This document shows positions 17,611 to 26,948 of a stretch of 64,000 nucleotides of DNA, in pieces; within the stretch, counting starts at the first letter, position 1; every line of letters begins with the position of its first letter. The stretch is taken from the NCBI RefSeq assembly GCF_021353235.1, contig NZ_JAJTWT010000001.1:620001-684000 (forward strand), given 5' to 3'. The stretch comes from Pelomonas caseinilytica (GTDB lineage: Bacteria; Pseudomonadota; Gammaproteobacteria; Burkholderiales; Burkholderiaceae_C). Under the pieces are notes generated by a model. It searched no databases and was not told the DNA's origin. It worked only from the letters and a program-made list of their open reading frames with translations. A program made the translations under genes and the position numbers.

Positions 17611-18855
17611 TCAGGCCTCCAGGGCCAGGAGTTCTTCGACGGTCTGCCGGCGACGGATCAGCCGGCTGGCCTCGCCATCCACCAGCACCTCGGCGGCCAG
17701 GGGCCGGCTGTTGTAGTTGCTGGACATGGAGGCGCCGTAGGCTCCGGCGTCGTGGATGACGAGGAGATCACCCACGCGAGCCTCGGGCAGCTCGCGCGTC
17801 AGCACCTCGCCGCCCGCGGCCTGGGTGAATACGTCGCCCGACTCGCACAGCGGCCCGGCCACCACGGTGTCCTGCAGCGGCCTGGCGACGCCGTCGCGGG
17901 GCAGCAGCGTCATCGCGTGGAAGCTGCCGTACATGGCCGGACGCATCAGCTCGTTGAAGCCGGCGTCCACCAGCACGAAGCGATTGGCGCCGGCGTTCTT
18001 CACCGCCCTCACCTCGGCCAGCAGCACCGCGCTCTCGGCGACGAGGTAGCGGCCGGGCTCCAGCTCGAGCGTGAGCGGATGGCCGACCAGGCCCTCGGCC
18101 TCGCGCCGCGCGGCATCCCAGAGGCCGAAGTAGTGGTCGACGTCGATGCGCGCATCGCCCTCGCGGTAGGGAATGGACAGCCCGCCGCCGGCCGAGATGG
18201 CGTGCAGGTCGTGGCCGGCGGCGACCGTCTCCCGCACCAGGCCCACCATGGCTTGGCCGACCTGGGCGAGGTGGCCGTAGTCCACGCCCGAGCCGATGTG
18301 CATGTGCAGGCCCACGAGGTGGAGCCCGTGTTCGCGCACGGCGGCCAACGCCGCGCCCAGGTCGGCGTGCCAGATGCCGTGCTTGCTGTGCTCGCCGCCG
18401 GTGTTGGTCTTGTGGCTGTGGCCGTGGCCGAAGCCGGGGTTGATGCGCAGCCAGACGGCGTGCCCCGGCGAGGCCTGGCCCAGTTGGTGGAGCATGTCGA
18501 TGGAGCCCGCGTTGACGGGGATGCAGTGCTCGACGACGGTGGCCAGCGTGGCGTGGTCGAGCAGGTCGGCGGTGAAGACGATGTCGTCGCCCCCCGGAAC
18601 ATAGCCTGCCGCGAGCGCCCGCAGGATCTCACCGCGGGACACCGAGTCCACCTTCACGCCGGCCTCGCGCAGCAGCTTGAGGATGTGGATGTTGGAGCAG
18701 GCCTTCTGGGCAAAGCGCACGACGTCGAAACCCTGCAGCGAAGCAGCGCGTTCGCGGATGGTGGCGGCGTCGTAGACCCACAGCGGCGTGCCGTGGTCGA
18801 CGGCCAGGGATTGCAGGCGAGCGGGGCTGAGGGCGGCGGGCAGGGGCTTGGTCAT
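17611..18855 (-). CDS. lysA: Diaminopimelate decarboxylase
   Basis: A 414-residue PLP-dependent fold-III decarboxylase making lysine from meso-diaminopimelate. The PLP lysine is in VVRFAQKACSN, with HIGSGVDY, SAGGGLSIPY, EPGRYLVAE, GPLCESGDVF and the C-terminal DAGAYGASMSSNYNSRP also present. From memory the sequence follows the E. coli LysA type very closely, including FGHGHSHKTNTGGEHSKHGIW, and not the type usually seen in betaproteobacteria. It is divergent from lysR, the same arrangement as in E. coli. ATG 18855 is the start; 18882 would add unlikely residues. Confidence 0.93.
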   Translation of the reverse strand: MTKPLPAALSPARLQSLAVDHGTPLWVYDAATIRERAASLQGFDVVRFAQKACSNIHILKLLREAGVKVDSVSRGEILRALAAGYVPGGDDIVFTADLLDHATLATVVEHCIPVNAGSIDMLHQLGQASPGHAVWLRINPGFGHGHSHKTNTGGEHSKHGIWHADLGAALAAVREHGLHLVGLHMHIGSGVDYGHLAQVGQAMVGLVRETVAAGHDLHAISAGGGLSIPYREGDARIDVDHYFGLWDAARREAEGLVGHPLTLELEPGRYLVAESAVLLAEVRAVKNAGANRFVLVDAGFNELMRPAMYGSFHAMTLLPRDGVARPLQDTVVAGPLCESGDVFTQAAGGEVLTRELPEARVGDLLVIHDAGAYGASMSSNYNSRPLAAEVLVDGEASRLIRRRQTVEELLALEA

Positions 18856-18887
18856 GCCGCAAGGATGCCCGCGGCGACCCATTCAAT

Positions 18888-18901
18888 CAAATTGCAATTT
18901 G
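18888..18901. promoter_or_regulatory. Perfect 14-bp palindrome, likely LysR operator between lysA and lysR
   Basis: CAAATTGCAATTTG is a perfect palindrome in the 69-bp gap between the divergent lysA and lysR starts. It contains T-N11-A spacing as in LysR-type binding sites and lies in an AT-rich island. In E. coli, LysR activates lysA from this gap and represses itself; the same is inferred here. Confidence 0.55.
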
Positions 18902-18924
18902 TTGGCCCACAATTCAATGCTGAT

Positions 18925-19833
18925 ATGGATATCCAGCACCGCCACATCGAGGTCTTCCGCGCCGTGATGACAGCCGGAAGCGTCACCGCCGCCGCCGCGC
19001 TGCTGCATACCTCGCAGCCCACGTTGTCGCGCGACCTGGCGCGGCTGGAGCAGCTGCTCGGCTACCCGCTCTTTGACCGCGAACGGGGCCGCCTCAAGCC
19101 CACGGCCCGGGCCCGGGCGCTGTTCGACGAGGTGGAACGCAGCTTCCAGGGGCTGGCCCGTGTCGTCGAACGGGCGCAGGCCTTGGGCCGCGACGCCGAC
19201 GCCGAGCTCAGCGTCCTCAGCCTGCCGGCCCTGAGCCACGCCCTGCTGCCCAGCGCACTGGCCGCGCTATTGGGCGGCCATCCGGGCGTGCGCGTCGACA
19301 TCACCCCGGCCGAGCCGCCACTGCTGGACGCGTGGATGAGCGAGCAGCGCTTCGACCTGGGCCTGGCCGAGCAGGCCACGCCGCTGCCCGGCGTACGGAT
19401 CGAGCCGGTGCTGGAAGCCGACGAGGTGGCCGTGCTGCCCGCCGCCCATGTCCTCGCCTCGCGCAGCCGCCTGGCACTGCAGGATTTCGAGGCCGGCGCC
19501 TTCATCAGCCTGGCCGCCGACGACCCCTACCGCCACGAGATCGACGCGCGCTTCGAGGCGGCCGGCGTACGCAGGCGGCTCAGCGTGCAGACACACAGCG
19601 CCGTCGCGGTCTGCGAACTGGTGCGCGCCGGGCTGGGCGTGGCCATCGTGAACCCGCTGACGGCGCAGGCCTGTGCGGGGCGAGGCCTCGTCGTGCGCCC
19701 GCTGGCGGTGTCCATTCCCTACCGAGTCAGCGCATTGATCCCGCTGCACCGGCCGACACAGCCGCTGGCGGACCGGCTGCTCAGCGCACTGCGGTCGAGC
19801 GCACCACCACCGGCCTGGCGCCAAAGCGCTTGA
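18925..19833 (+). CDS. lysR: LysR-family transcriptional regulator (LysR-like)
   Basis: A 302-residue LTTR. The winged-helix domain (residues 1-60) reads [38 protein letters not shown] and [14 protein letters not shown]; the rest is a periplasmic-binding-protein-like effector domain. Divergence from lysA and an ATG at 18925 make it the likely activator of lysA, responding to diaminopimelate and lysine as in E. coli. Its last 53 bp overlap the convergent 3' end of dxs. Confidence 0.88.
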   Translation: MDIQHRHIEVFRAVMTAGSVTAAAALLHTSQPTLSRDLARLEQLLGYPLFDRERGRLKPTARARALFDEVERSFQGLARVVERAQALGRDADAELSVLSLPALSHALLPSALAALLGGHPGVRVDITPAEPPLLDAWMSEQRFDLGLAEQATPLPGVRIEPVLEADEVAVLPAAHVLASRSRLALQDFEAGAFISLAADDPYRHEIDARFEAAGVRRRLSVQTHSAVAVCELVRAGLGVAIVNPLTAQACAGRGLVVRPLAVSIPYRVSALIPLHRPTQPLADRLLSALRSSAPPPAWRQSA

Positions 19834-21676
19834 CGATGCTGGCCTCGATGCCCGCGGCGTCCAGGCCGCACAGGCTCATCAGCTTGACCGGGTCGCCGTG
19901 TTCGATGAACTCGTCGGGCAGGCCGAGCTGCAGCACCGGCACCGTCAGGCCGGCGGCATTCAGCGCCTCGGTCACGGCGCTGCCCGCGCCACCCATGATG
20001 CAGCCGTCCTCGGCGGTGACGATGGCGTCGTGGCTGCGCGCCAGCTCCACCACCAGCTCGGTGTCCAGCGGCTTGACGAAGCGCATGTTGGCCACCGTCG
20101 CATCCAGCCGCTCGGCGGCTTCGAGCGCCGGATGGAGCAAGGTGCCGAAGGCCAGGATGGCCACGCGCTGGCCGCGGCGGCGCACCTCGCCCTTGCCCCA
20201 GGGCAGGGCCGCCATGGCCTTGGCCGGCACCACGCCGACCCCAGCGCCGCGGGGGTAGCGCACCGTGGCCGGGCCGTCGTGCATGAAGCCGGTGTAGAGG
20301 GCCTGGCGGCACTCGTCCTCGTCGGACGGGGTCAGCACCGCCATGTTGGGAATGCAGCGGGTGAAGGCGATGTCGTAGTTGCCCGCGTGGGTCGCGCCGT
20401 CGGCGCCGACGAGGCCGGCCCGGTCCAGCGCGAAGAGCACGGGCAGGTTCTGGATGGCCACGTCATGGACCATCTGGTCGTAGGCGCGCTGCAGGAAGGT
20501 CGAGTAGATCGCGACCACCGGCTTCAGCCCTTCGCAGGCCAGGCCGGCCGCGAAGGTGACCGAATGCTGCTCGGCGATGCCGACGTCGTGGTAGCGCTGC
20601 GGGAAGCGCTTGTGGAAGTCCACCATGCCCGAGCCCTCGCGCATCGCCGGCGTGATGCCCACCAGGCGCGCATCGGCCTCGGCCATGTCGCACAGCCACT
20701 CGCCGAAGACCTGGGTGAAGGTCGTCTTGGGCGGCGTGGCCGGCTTGACGAAACCCACGGCCGGGTCGAACTTGCCGGAGGCGGCGTGGTACTTGACCGG
20801 GTCGGCCTCGGCCAGCTTGTAGCCGGCGCCCTTCTTGGTGACGATGTGCAGAAACTGCGGACCCTTCTTGTCGCGCAGGTTCTCCAGCGTCGGGATCAGC
20901 GAGTCGAGGTCGTGGCCGTCGATGGGGCCGACGTAGTTGAAGCCGAACTCCTCGAAGATGGTGCCCGGCACGACCATGCCCTTGGTGTGCTCCTCGAACT
21001 TGCGCGCGAACTCGTAGAGCGGCGTGTTCTTGAGCACGCTCTTGGCGCCCTCGCGGGCCGCGGCGTAGAAGCTGCCGCTCATCAGCCGCGCCAGGTACTT
21101 GTTCAGCGCGCCGACGGGCGGGCTGATGGACATGTCGTTGTCGTTGAGGATGACGAGCACGTCGCCCAGCAGGCCGCCGTGGGCGATGCCGGCGTTGTTC
21201 AGGGCCTCGAAGGCCATGCCGGCCGTCATCGAGCCGTCGCCGATGATGGCCACGGCCTTGCGGTCCTCGCCCTTGAGCTTGGCCGCGATGGCCATGCCGT
21301 GGGCTGCGGAGATGCTGGTGGAGGAATGCCCCGTGCCGAAGGTGTCGTAGACGCTCTCGTCGCGGCGCGGGAAGCCGCTGATGCCGCCGATCTGGCGCAG
21401 GCTGTCCATGCGGTCGCGCCGGCCGGTCAGCACCTTGTGCGGGTAGGTCTGGTGGCCCACGTCCCAGACCAGCCGGTCCTCCGGCGTGTTGAAGACGTAG
21501 TGCAGGGCGACGGTCAGCTCGACGGTGCCGAGGTTGGAGCCCAGGTGGCCGCCCGTCCTGGAGACGCTCTCGAGCACATAGGCCCTGAGTTCGTCGGCGA
21601 CCCGCCTCAGCTCGGTGCGAGGCAGGCGGCGCAGGTCGGCCGGGCTGTCGATGCTCTTGAGCAGGGTGTACTCCAT
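19781..21676 (-). CDS. dxs: 1-deoxy-D-xylulose-5-phosphate synthase
   Basis: A 631-residue thiamin-diphosphate transketolase-like enzyme, condensing pyruvate and glyceraldehyde 3-phosphate to start the MEP isoprenoid pathway. [53 protein letters not shown] and the TPP motif [18 protein letters not shown] are present; the second domain has [18 protein letters not shown] and [15 protein letters not shown]. It is 11 bp downstream of ispA, and xseB precedes that. The frame opens further upstream, through ispA, but ATG 21676 ([10 protein letters not shown]) matches the family start. Confidence 0.96.
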   Translation of the reverse strand: MEYTLLKSIDSPADLRRLPRTELRRVADELRAYVLESVSRTGGHLGSNLGTVELTVALHYVFNTPEDRLVWDVGHQTYPHKVLTGRRDRMDSLRQIGGISGFPRRDESVYDTFGTGHSSTSISAAHGMAIAAKLKGEDRKAVAIIGDGSMTAGMAFEALNNAGIAHGGLLGDVLVILNDNDMSISPPVGALNKYLARLMSGSFYAAAREGAKSVLKNTPLYEFARKFEEHTKGMVVPGTIFEEFGFNYVGPIDGHDLDSLIPTLENLRDKKGPQFLHIVTKKGAGYKLAEADPVKYHAASGKFDPAVGFVKPATPPKTTFTQVFGEWLCDMAEADARLVGITPAMREGSGMVDFHKRFPQRYHDVGIAEQHSVTFAAGLACEGLKPVVAIYSTFLQRAYDQMVHDVAIQNLPVLFALDRAGLVGADGATHAGNYDIAFTRCIPNMAVLTPSDEDECRQALYTGFMHDGPATVRYPRGAGVGVVPAKAMAALPWGKGEVRRRGQRVAILAFGTLLHPALEAAERLDATVANMRFVKPLDTELVVELARSHDAIVTAEDGCIMGGAGSAVTEALNAAGLTVPVLQLGLPDEFIEHGDPVKLMSLCGLDAAGIEASIVKRFGARPVVVRSTAVR

Positions 21677-21687
21677 GGCGAAACCCT

Positions 21688-22575
21688 TCAATTGACGCGC
21701 TCGACGACGGAGTCGGCCAGCAGGCTGAGGTGGCTGACGTCGGCCAGGCCGCTGGCCGCCAGCGCCGCCTTGGCCTCGGCCCGCAGTTCCTGGGCCAGCG
21801 CACGCGCGGGCGCAAGGCCGAGCACGCTGACGTAGGTGGGCTTGTTGGCGTCCTGGTCCTTGCCGGCCGTCTTGCCCAGCACCTGGGAGTCCTGGGTGAC
21901 GTCCAGGATGTCGTCCACCACCTGGAAGGCCAGCCCGAGGGCGGCGCCATAACTGGACAGTGCCTGGGCCGCCTGCGTCGACGTGGCCCCGCAGGCGGCG
22001 CCCATCATGACGCTGGCCTGCAGCAGCACGCCGGTCTTGCGGCGATGCATGTCGCGCAGCGTGGCTTCGTCGAGCCGCTTGCCGATGCTGGCCAGGTCGA
22101 TGGCCTGGCCGCCGGCCATGCCGTCGTGGCCGGCCGAACGGGCCAACAGAGCGCATAGACGCGCCTGCAGGGCCGGGGCGATGCCGCTGTCGGGCGTCAG
22201 CACCTCGAAGGCCAGGGCCTGCATTGCGTCGCCCGCCAGCATGGCCTGGGCCTCGCCGAACTGCACGTGCGTGGTGGGCTTGCCGCGGCGCATGACGTCG
22301 TCGTCCATGCAGGGCATGTCGTCATGCACCAGGGAATAGGCATGGATCAGTTCGACCGCGCAGGCCGCACGCATGGCCGCAAAGCTGTCGCCGCCGACCG
22401 CCGCGCAGCTCGCCAGCACCAGCAGTGGCCGCAGGCGCTTGCCGCCGCCGAGGACCGCGTAGCGCATCGCATCGCCGAGGCCGGCCGGCGCGTTCGCCGG
22501 CACCAGGTCGTCCAGCGCCGCCTCGAAGGCGGCCAGGGACGTGTCGACCCAATGGTCAAAGTCCTTTGCATCCAT
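21688..22575 (-). CDS. ispA: Farnesyl/geranyl diphosphate synthase
   Basis: A 295-residue trans-prenyltransferase. The first aspartate-rich motif is DDMPCMDDD (the DDxxxxD form of bacterial FPP synthases), preceded by GGGKRLRP, and the second is [22 protein letters not shown] and [14 protein letters not shown] are also present. It builds C15 diphosphate from IPP and DMAPP in the cytoplasm. It sits between xseB and dxs, 4 bp after xseB and 11 bp before dxs, the usual proteobacterial cluster. Confidence 0.95.
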   Translation of the reverse strand: MDAKDFDHWVDTSLAAFEAALDDLVPANAPAGLGDAMRYAVLGGGKRLRPLLVLASCAAVGGDSFAAMRAACAVELIHAYSLVHDDMPCMDDDVMRRGKPTTHVQFGEAQAMLAGDAMQALAFEVLTPDSGIAPALQARLCALLARSAGHDGMAGGQAIDLASIGKRLDEATLRDMHRRKTGVLLQASVMMGAACGATSTQAAQALSSYGAALGLAFQVVDDILDVTQDSQVLGKTAGKDQDANKPTYVSVLGLAPARALAQELRAEAKAALAASGLADVSHLSLLADSVVERVN

Positions 22576-22579
22576 GATC

Positions 22580-22831
22580 TCAGGAGCCCTCCCAGGCCTT
22601 CAGTTCCGCTCCGTCGAGCAGCTTCACCTGCTGCTCCACCGCCTGGAGCCGGCCCCGGCACAAGGCCAGCAGTTCGGCCCCGCGCTGGTAGCTCTGCAGC
22701 AGTTGGTCCAGCGGCAGTTGCTGCCCTTCCATCGCCGCCACCAGGCGCTCCAGCTCGTCGAGCGCCTGCTCGTAGCTGAGCTCGCTGCCGTCTGTCGCGG
22801 CGGCCTTGGTGCGGGGGGAAGTCTTGCTCAT
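22580..22831 (-). CDS. xseB: Exodeoxyribonuclease VII small subunit
   Basis: An 83-residue, mostly helical protein: [54 protein letters not shown] is the characteristic XseB pattern (EQALxELExIVxxLE...PLexsLxxyxrGxeLxxxCrxxLxxAExkv). It binds XseA, whose gene is not in this window, to form the single-strand-specific exonuclease. It is the first gene of xseB-ispA-dxs. ATG 22831 was chosen; an in-frame ATG at 22852 would add seven residues. Confidence 0.93.
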   Translation of the reverse strand: MSKTSPRTKAAATDGSELSYEQALDELERLVAAMEGQQLPLDQLLQSYQRGAELLALCRGRLQAVEQQVKLLDGAELKAWEGS

Positions 22832-22920
22832 TTCAAAACGCGAAACGGGCATTGTAGTCAGGGGGGTGTGACATCCGATGTAACGCCCTGTCGGCTGTGG
22901 CCGGAATGCGACCGCCTGGG

Positions 22921-22966
22921 TAGAATCCCGCCCTCCCCTGGGGCCGCCACACAGCGGCCCGTTTTC
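22921..22966 (+). promoter_or_regulatory. Promoter-like -10 box followed by a hairpin and T-run
   Basis: TAGAAT at 22921-22926 resembles a sigma-70 -10 box; the -35 region (TGGCCG, 22898-22903) is weak. A perfect 7-bp stem (GGGCCGC 22941-22947, GCGGCCC 22954-22960) with a 6-nt loop follows, then GTTTTCT at 22961-22967. A transcript starting near 22933 would meet this terminator-like element almost at once. It lies 100 bp upstream of the Rieske gene, so an attenuated leader or short RNA is possible. Confidence 0.35.
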
Positions 22967-23065
22967 TCCACCACCTAGCAACCTGGCCGCCTCGGAGTTC
23001 CCGAGATGCGCCGGAGGGACGCAGCACCCCAAATTCGCCGTTAGGCCTGAAAGACCCCCTGGATC

Positions 23066-24190
23066 ATGTCCGACCTGAGCCTCCCCGTCTCGGCGCTTCA
23101 ACGCAGCCGGACCCAGCTCCCGGTGAGCGCCTATTTCGACCCCGACCTGTTCCAGCGCGAACAGGCCACCATCTTCCAGCGAGGGCCCCGGTATGTCGGG
23201 CATGCGCTCGCCGTGCCTGAAGTCGGCGACCACTACGCCCTGCCCCAGGAAGGCGAAGGGCGGGCCCTGGTGAGGTCGGCACAGGGCGTGGAACTCATCT
23301 CCAACATCTGCCGCCACCGCCAGGCGGTGATGCTCAAGGGTCGCGGCAATACGGGTTCCAACATCGTCTGCCCGCTGCACCGCTGGACGTATTCCCACCA
23401 GGGGGAACTGATCGGGGCCCCGCATTTCGCAGAGGACCCCTGCCTCAGCCTGAACCGCTACCCGCTGCGCGAGTGGAACGGCCTGCTCTTCGAGGACAAC
23501 GGCCACGACGTCGCGGCGGAGCTGGCCCGGCTCGGCCCGCGCAGCCAGCTCGACTTCACCGGCTTCGTGCTCGACAAGGTCCAGGCCCACGAGTGCAACT
23601 ACAACTGGAAGACCTTCATCGAGGTCTACCTCGAGGACTACCACGTCGGCCCCTTCCACCCCGGCCTCGGCGGCTTCGTCACCTGCGACGACCTGGCCTG
23701 GGAGTTCGGCAAGCACCACTCGTTGCAGACGGTGGGCGTGCACAAGGAACTGAGCCGGCCGGGCTCGCCCGTCTACCAGCGCTGGCACGACCAGCTCCTC
23801 AAGTACCGCGAGGGCCGCCCGCCCGAGGCCGGCGCCATCTGGCTGACCTACTACCCGCACATCATGGTGGAGTGGTATCCGCACGTGCTGGTGGTCTCCA
23901 CGCTGCACCCGATGGGTCCGCAGAAGACGCTCAACCTTGTCGAGTTCTACTACCCCGAGGAGATCGCCGCCTTCGAGCGCGACTTCGTCGAAGCCCACCA
24001 GGCCGCCTACATGGAGACCTGCATCGAGGACGACGAGATCGGCGAGCGCATGGATGCCGGCCGCAAGGCCCTGATGATGCGCGGCGACGACGAGGCAGGC
24101 CCCTACCAGAGCCCGATGGAAGACGGCATGCAGCACTTCCATGAATGGTTCCGGCAGCAGATGGGTGAGAACCTGGACCGCACCGCCTGA
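23066..24190 (+). CDS. Rieske [2Fe-2S] oxygenase, large-subunit type
   Basis: A 374-residue ring-hydroxylating-oxygenase-like protein. The Rieske site is C82-x-H84 and C102-x2-H105 (CRHRQ and CPLHRW), and the mononuclear iron ligands lie in [11 protein letters not shown] (His193 and His198), with a distal acidic ligand likely in the C-terminal [11 protein letters not shown]. No beta subunit, ferredoxin or reductase gene is adjacent, so partners must be elsewhere. The substrate is unknown; stand-alone Rieske oxygenases act on aromatic acids, carnitine or betaines among others. The next gene starts inside its stop codon. Confidence 0.88.
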   Translation: MSDLSLPVSALQRSRTQLPVSAYFDPDLFQREQATIFQRGPRYVGHALAVPEVGDHYALPQEGEGRALVRSAQGVELISNICRHRQAVMLKGRGNTGSNIVCPLHRWTYSHQGELIGAPHFAEDPCLSLNRYPLREWNGLLFEDNGHDVAAELARLGPRSQLDFTGFVLDKVQAHECNYNWKTFIEVYLEDYHVGPFHPGLGGFVTCDDLAWEFGKHHSLQTVGVHKELSRPGSPVYQRWHDQLLKYREGRPPEAGAIWLTYYPHIMVEWYPHVLVVSTLHPMGPQKTLNLVEFYYPEEIAAFERDFVEAHQAAYMETCIEDDEIGERMDAGRKALMMRGDDEAGPYQSPMEDGMQHFHEWFRQQMGENLDRTA

Positions 24191-25092
24191 TGCCGGCCCC
24201 GTTGCTCATGGTCCTGGCGACCTTCCTGTTCGCCACCATGGGCGTCTGCGTCAAGCTGGCCAGCGAGTTCTACGCGGCCAGCGAGATCGTCATGTACCGG
24301 GGCCTGGTCGGCATGGCCATGACGGCCTTCATCAGCCGCCAGCGCGGCCTCAGCCTCCGGACGGCCCTGCCCGGCATGCACCTGTGGCGCAGCATCTCCG
24401 GCGTCACCTCGCTGTGCCTGTGGTTCTATGCCATCGGCAAGCTGCCCCTGGCCACGGCCATGACGCTGAACTACATGTCGTCGGTCTGGATGGCCCTGTT
24501 CCTGCTCGGCGGCGCCGTGCTGCTGGGGGCGCAGCGGCTGGACTGGAAGCTGATGGCCTCCGTGCTGCTCGGCTTCGTCGGCGTGGCCCTCATCCTGCGC
24601 CCCACGCTGGACCAGCAGCAGCTCTGGCACGGCCTGGCGGGCCTGCTGTCGGGCATGCTGGCAGCCATGGCCTACCTGCAGGTGACGGCCCTGGGCCGCG
24701 CCGGCGAGCCGGAACTGCGCGTCGTCTTCTACTTCTCGGCGGGCGGCGCCATCGCCGGCGCCGTCGTCACGGCCGTCACCCAGGGCGGGCTGCAATGGCA
24801 CTCCGCCTGGGGCGCCACGCTGCTGCTGGCCGTCGGGCTGCTGGCCACCACGGCCCAGCTGTCGCTGACCCGCGCCTACAGCACCGGCAAGCCGCTGGTG
24901 AACGCCTGCCTGCAATACCTCGGCATCGTGTTCTCCTTCGTCTACGGCATGCTGTTGTTCAAGGACGCGCTGACGCTGTCGGCCACCGTCGGCATGCTGC
25001 TCATCATCGGTGCGGGCCTCGCCGCGACGCTGCTGCGCAACAAGGCCGCCCCGCCGCCCAAGGACAGCCAGTTCAATCCCGCTGAATCCTGA
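24190..25092 (+). CDS. DMT-superfamily (EamA) transporter
   Basis: A 300-residue membrane protein with ten hydrophobic segments in two EamA repeats: [37 protein letters not shown], and repeat 2 features [35 protein letters not shown]. Its ATG overlaps the Rieske stop (ATGA at 24187-24190 region), so the two are an operon and it may import the oxygenase's substrate or export a product; this is inference. The 80-bp structured repeat begins 2 bp after its stop, probably acting as the transcript end. Confidence 0.85.
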   Translation: MPAPLLMVLATFLFATMGVCVKLASEFYAASEIVMYRGLVGMAMTAFISRQRGLSLRTALPGMHLWRSISGVTSLCLWFYAIGKLPLATAMTLNYMSSVWMALFLLGGAVLLGAQRLDWKLMASVLLGFVGVALILRPTLDQQQLWHGLAGLLSGMLAAMAYLQVTALGRAGEPELRVVFYFSAGGAIAGAVVTAVTQGGLQWHSAWGATLLLAVGLLATTAQLSLTRAYSTGKPLVNACLQYLGIVFSFVYGMLLFKDALTLSATVGMLLIIGAGLAATLLRNKAAPPPKDSQFNPAES

Positions 25093-25093
25093 A

Positions 25094-25173
25094 CCCACCC
25101 CCTACGCGCTTCGCGCGCCCCCTCAAGGGGGCACTGCCAGCGGCCCGGCAAAGCCGGTTCCGCGGCAGTCGCT
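25094..25173 (+). repeat. Structured 80-bp intergenic repeat, copy 1
   Basis: This 80-bp element differs from the copy at 61801-61880 at 9 positions. It has three potential stems: CGCGC-TTC-GCGCG (25105-25117), CCCCCT-CA-AGGGGG (25118-25131), and an outer CTGCC/GGCAG stem (25134-25138 and 25164-25168) enclosing CCGGC-AAA-GCCGG. In the other copy four bases in stem 1 differ but all pairs are preserved. Both copies lie directly 3' of a gene, so a terminator or mRNA 3'-end role fits. Confidence 0.8.
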
Positions 25174-25203
25174 GGGCAAGTCACTACACGGAGTAGCTTC
25201 GAC

Positions 25204-26031
25204 ATGTCGTTCACGACCTTGATTTCCGCCACGGAACTGCGCGCCGTCGCCGACCCGCTCATCCTCGAGTGCAGCTTCGACCTCGCCGACACCTCGGCCG
25301 GCGAGCGGGCCTACGCCGCCGGCCACATCCCCGGCGCCTTCTACCTGCACCTCGACCGCGACCTCGCCGGCTCCAAGACCGGGCCGGATGGCGCCTTCCG
25401 CGGCCGGCACCCGCTGCCCGAGCGCGACGCCTTCGCCGCGCTGATGCGGCGCCTGGGCCTGCGCACCGGGCGCCAGGTGGTCACCTACGACCGCCAGGGC
25501 GGCATGTACGCGGCGCGTGCCTGGTGGATGCTGCGCTGGCTGGGCCACGCCGAGGCCGCCGTGCTCGATGGCGCCTGGGACGGCGAGTGGACGACCGAGG
25601 CGCCGCCCGCCGCCACGCCCACCGACTGGCAGCCCGGCGCCCCCCTCGTCGGCCAGATCGACGCCGCCACCCTGCTCGCCCGGCTGGGCCGCGTGCGCCT
25701 CATCGACGCCCGCGCGCCGGAGCGTTTCCGCGGCGAGGTCGAGCCGCTGGACAAGGCCGCCGGCCACATCCCGGGGGCCAGCAACCGACTCTTCAAGGAC
25801 AACCTCGGCCCGGACGGCCGTTTCAAGCCCGCCGCTCAACTGCGCGCCGAGTTCGAACCGCTGCTGGCGCCCTTCGCGGCCGACGCCGTCGTCCACCAAT
25901 GCGGCTCGGGTGTCACCGCCTGCCACAACCTGCTGGCCATGGCCCATGCCGGCCTGGGCAGCGGCCTGCTCTACCCCGGTTCCTGGAGCGAATGGTCGGC
26001 CGACCCCGCCCGGCCAATCGCCACGGCTTGA
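25204..26031 (+). CDS. sseA: Sulfurtransferase (SseA-like, tandem rhodanese)
   Basis: A 275-residue protein with two rhodanese domains. The N-terminal domain is non-catalytic (YDRQGGMYAARAWW at the loop), and the C-terminal domain has the active loop CGSGVTA with the catalytic cysteine at residue 233. The CGSGV[T/S]-type loop is that of 3-mercaptopyruvate sulfurtransferase SseA, whereas thiosulfate-preferring rhodaneses have a different loop. It moves sulfur from a donor to thiols or cyanide in the cytoplasm. It starts 31 bp downstream of the structured repeat. Confidence 0.88.
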   Translation: MSFTTLISATELRAVADPLILECSFDLADTSAGERAYAAGHIPGAFYLHLDRDLAGSKTGPDGAFRGRHPLPERDAFAALMRRLGLRTGRQVVTYDRQGGMYAARAWWMLRWLGHAEAAVLDGAWDGEWTTEAPPAATPTDWQPGAPLVGQIDAATLLARLGRVRLIDARAPERFRGEVEPLDKAAGHIPGASNRLFKDNLGPDGRFKPAAQLRAEFEPLLAPFAADAVVHQCGSGVTACHNLLAMAHAGLGSGLLYPGSWSEWSADPARPIATA

Positions 26032-26098
26032 CGCTCGGCAAACTCGGCGTCACGCTGGCGGCGCACACTCTGCACCATCGCAACGACTGGAGGTCCGC

Positions 26099-26533
26099 AT
26101 GTTCAAGCGCATCCTCGTCCCCACGGACGGTTCCGACATCACCGCCCACGCCGTGGACACCGCCATCCAGCTCGCCAAGGTGCACGGCGCACAGCTGCTG
26201 ACGCTCAGCGTGATGGAGCCCTTCCCCTACAGCGCCGTTTCCGAGATCCAGCCGGTGCCGCCGCAGGAGTTCCTGGACGCCCAGCGCCGCGTCGCCACCC
26301 AGCGCGTCGAGGCCGTCAGCGCCGCCGCGGCGGCCCAGGGCCTGTCCTGCCAGGCCCACACCGTCGAGGCTCTGCACGCCTGGGAAGCCATCGTCGAGCA
26401 CGCCAAGCGCGAGGGCGCCGACCTCATCGTCATGGCGTCGCACGGCCGCAAGGGCCTGGCCTCGCTGCTGCTCGGCAGCGAGGCGCAGAAGGTGCTGACC
26501 CACATCGAGCTGCCGGTCCTGATCGTCAAATAG
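26099..26533 (+). CDS. Universal stress protein (UspA family)
   Basis: A 144-residue single Usp domain, MFKRILVPTDGSDITAHAVDTAI, ending MASHGRKGLASLLLGSEAQKVLTHIELPVLIVK. The C-terminal G-x2-G-x9-G-[ST] pattern (GRKGLASLLLGSEAQ) marks an ATP-binding Usp. Members accumulate under stress; specific targets are unknown. ATG 26099 has GGAGG nearby (26089-26093). It ends 8 bp inside the convergent thioesterase gene. Confidence 0.92.
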   Translation: MFKRILVPTDGSDITAHAVDTAIQLAKVHGAQLLTLSVMEPFPYSAVSEIQPVPPQEFLDAQRRVATQRVEAVSAAAAAQGLSCQAHTVEALHAWEAIVEHAKREGADLIVMASHGRKGLASLLLGSEAQKVLTHIELPVLIVK

Positions 26534-26948
26534 CCTCGGCGGCATCGGCGTCCAGCCGCAGAAAGGACGCCGAGAACACCACGACCTCCTCGCCGGCACG
26601 CAGCCAGGCGCCGGCGACGACGCCGAGCCGCCGCCCCGGCCGCAGCCGGTCCACGCGCGACTCCAGCCAGTCACCCGCCCTCGCGGCACCGACGAACTCC
26701 GTCCGCAGCGAGGTCGTCACCAGCACGGCCGAGGCCGGCAGCAGCGGCGCCAGCGTGTAGCCGGCCGCCACGTCCACGAGGGTGGAGAGGAAACCGCCAT
26801 GGGCCAGGCCGCGGCCGTTGCAATGGTGAGGCTGCACGCGGATGCCGAAGCGCCGCGGCCGGCCCTCGTCCACCCACAGCTCGATGCGCCCGTCCAGGAA
26901 AGGCGAGCGCAACGGCAACGGCGAAAAGCCCGGTGCCGCCGCCGTCAC
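26526..26948 (-). CDS. PaaI-family thioesterase
   Basis: A 140-residue hotdog protein starting with GTG at 26948. HHCNGRGLAHGGFLSTLVDVAAGYTL is the HGG-containing active region of PaaI/YdiI thioesterases, followed by VTTSLRTEFVGAARAGDWLESRVDRLRPGRRLGVVAGAWLRAGEEVVVFSASF. It hydrolyses acyl- or aroyl-CoA thioesters by analogy. Its start overlaps the stop of the upstream isomerase gene, so they are coupled. It differs from the thioesterase at 1258 in both length and HGG motif. Confidence 0.85.
   Translation of the reverse strand: MTAAAPGFSPLPLRSPFLDGRIELWVDEGRPRRFGIRVQPHHCNGRGLAHGGFLSTLVDVAAGYTLAPLLPASAVLVTTSLRTEFVGAARAGDWLESRVDRLRPGRRLGVVAGAWLRAGEEVVVFSASFLRLDADAAEAI

Noticed and set aside
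22988-23065. Known riboswitch upstream of the Rieske gene (for example SAH or SAM type)
   Set aside because: Small hairpins are present but the conserved core sequences I know for these classes are missing.
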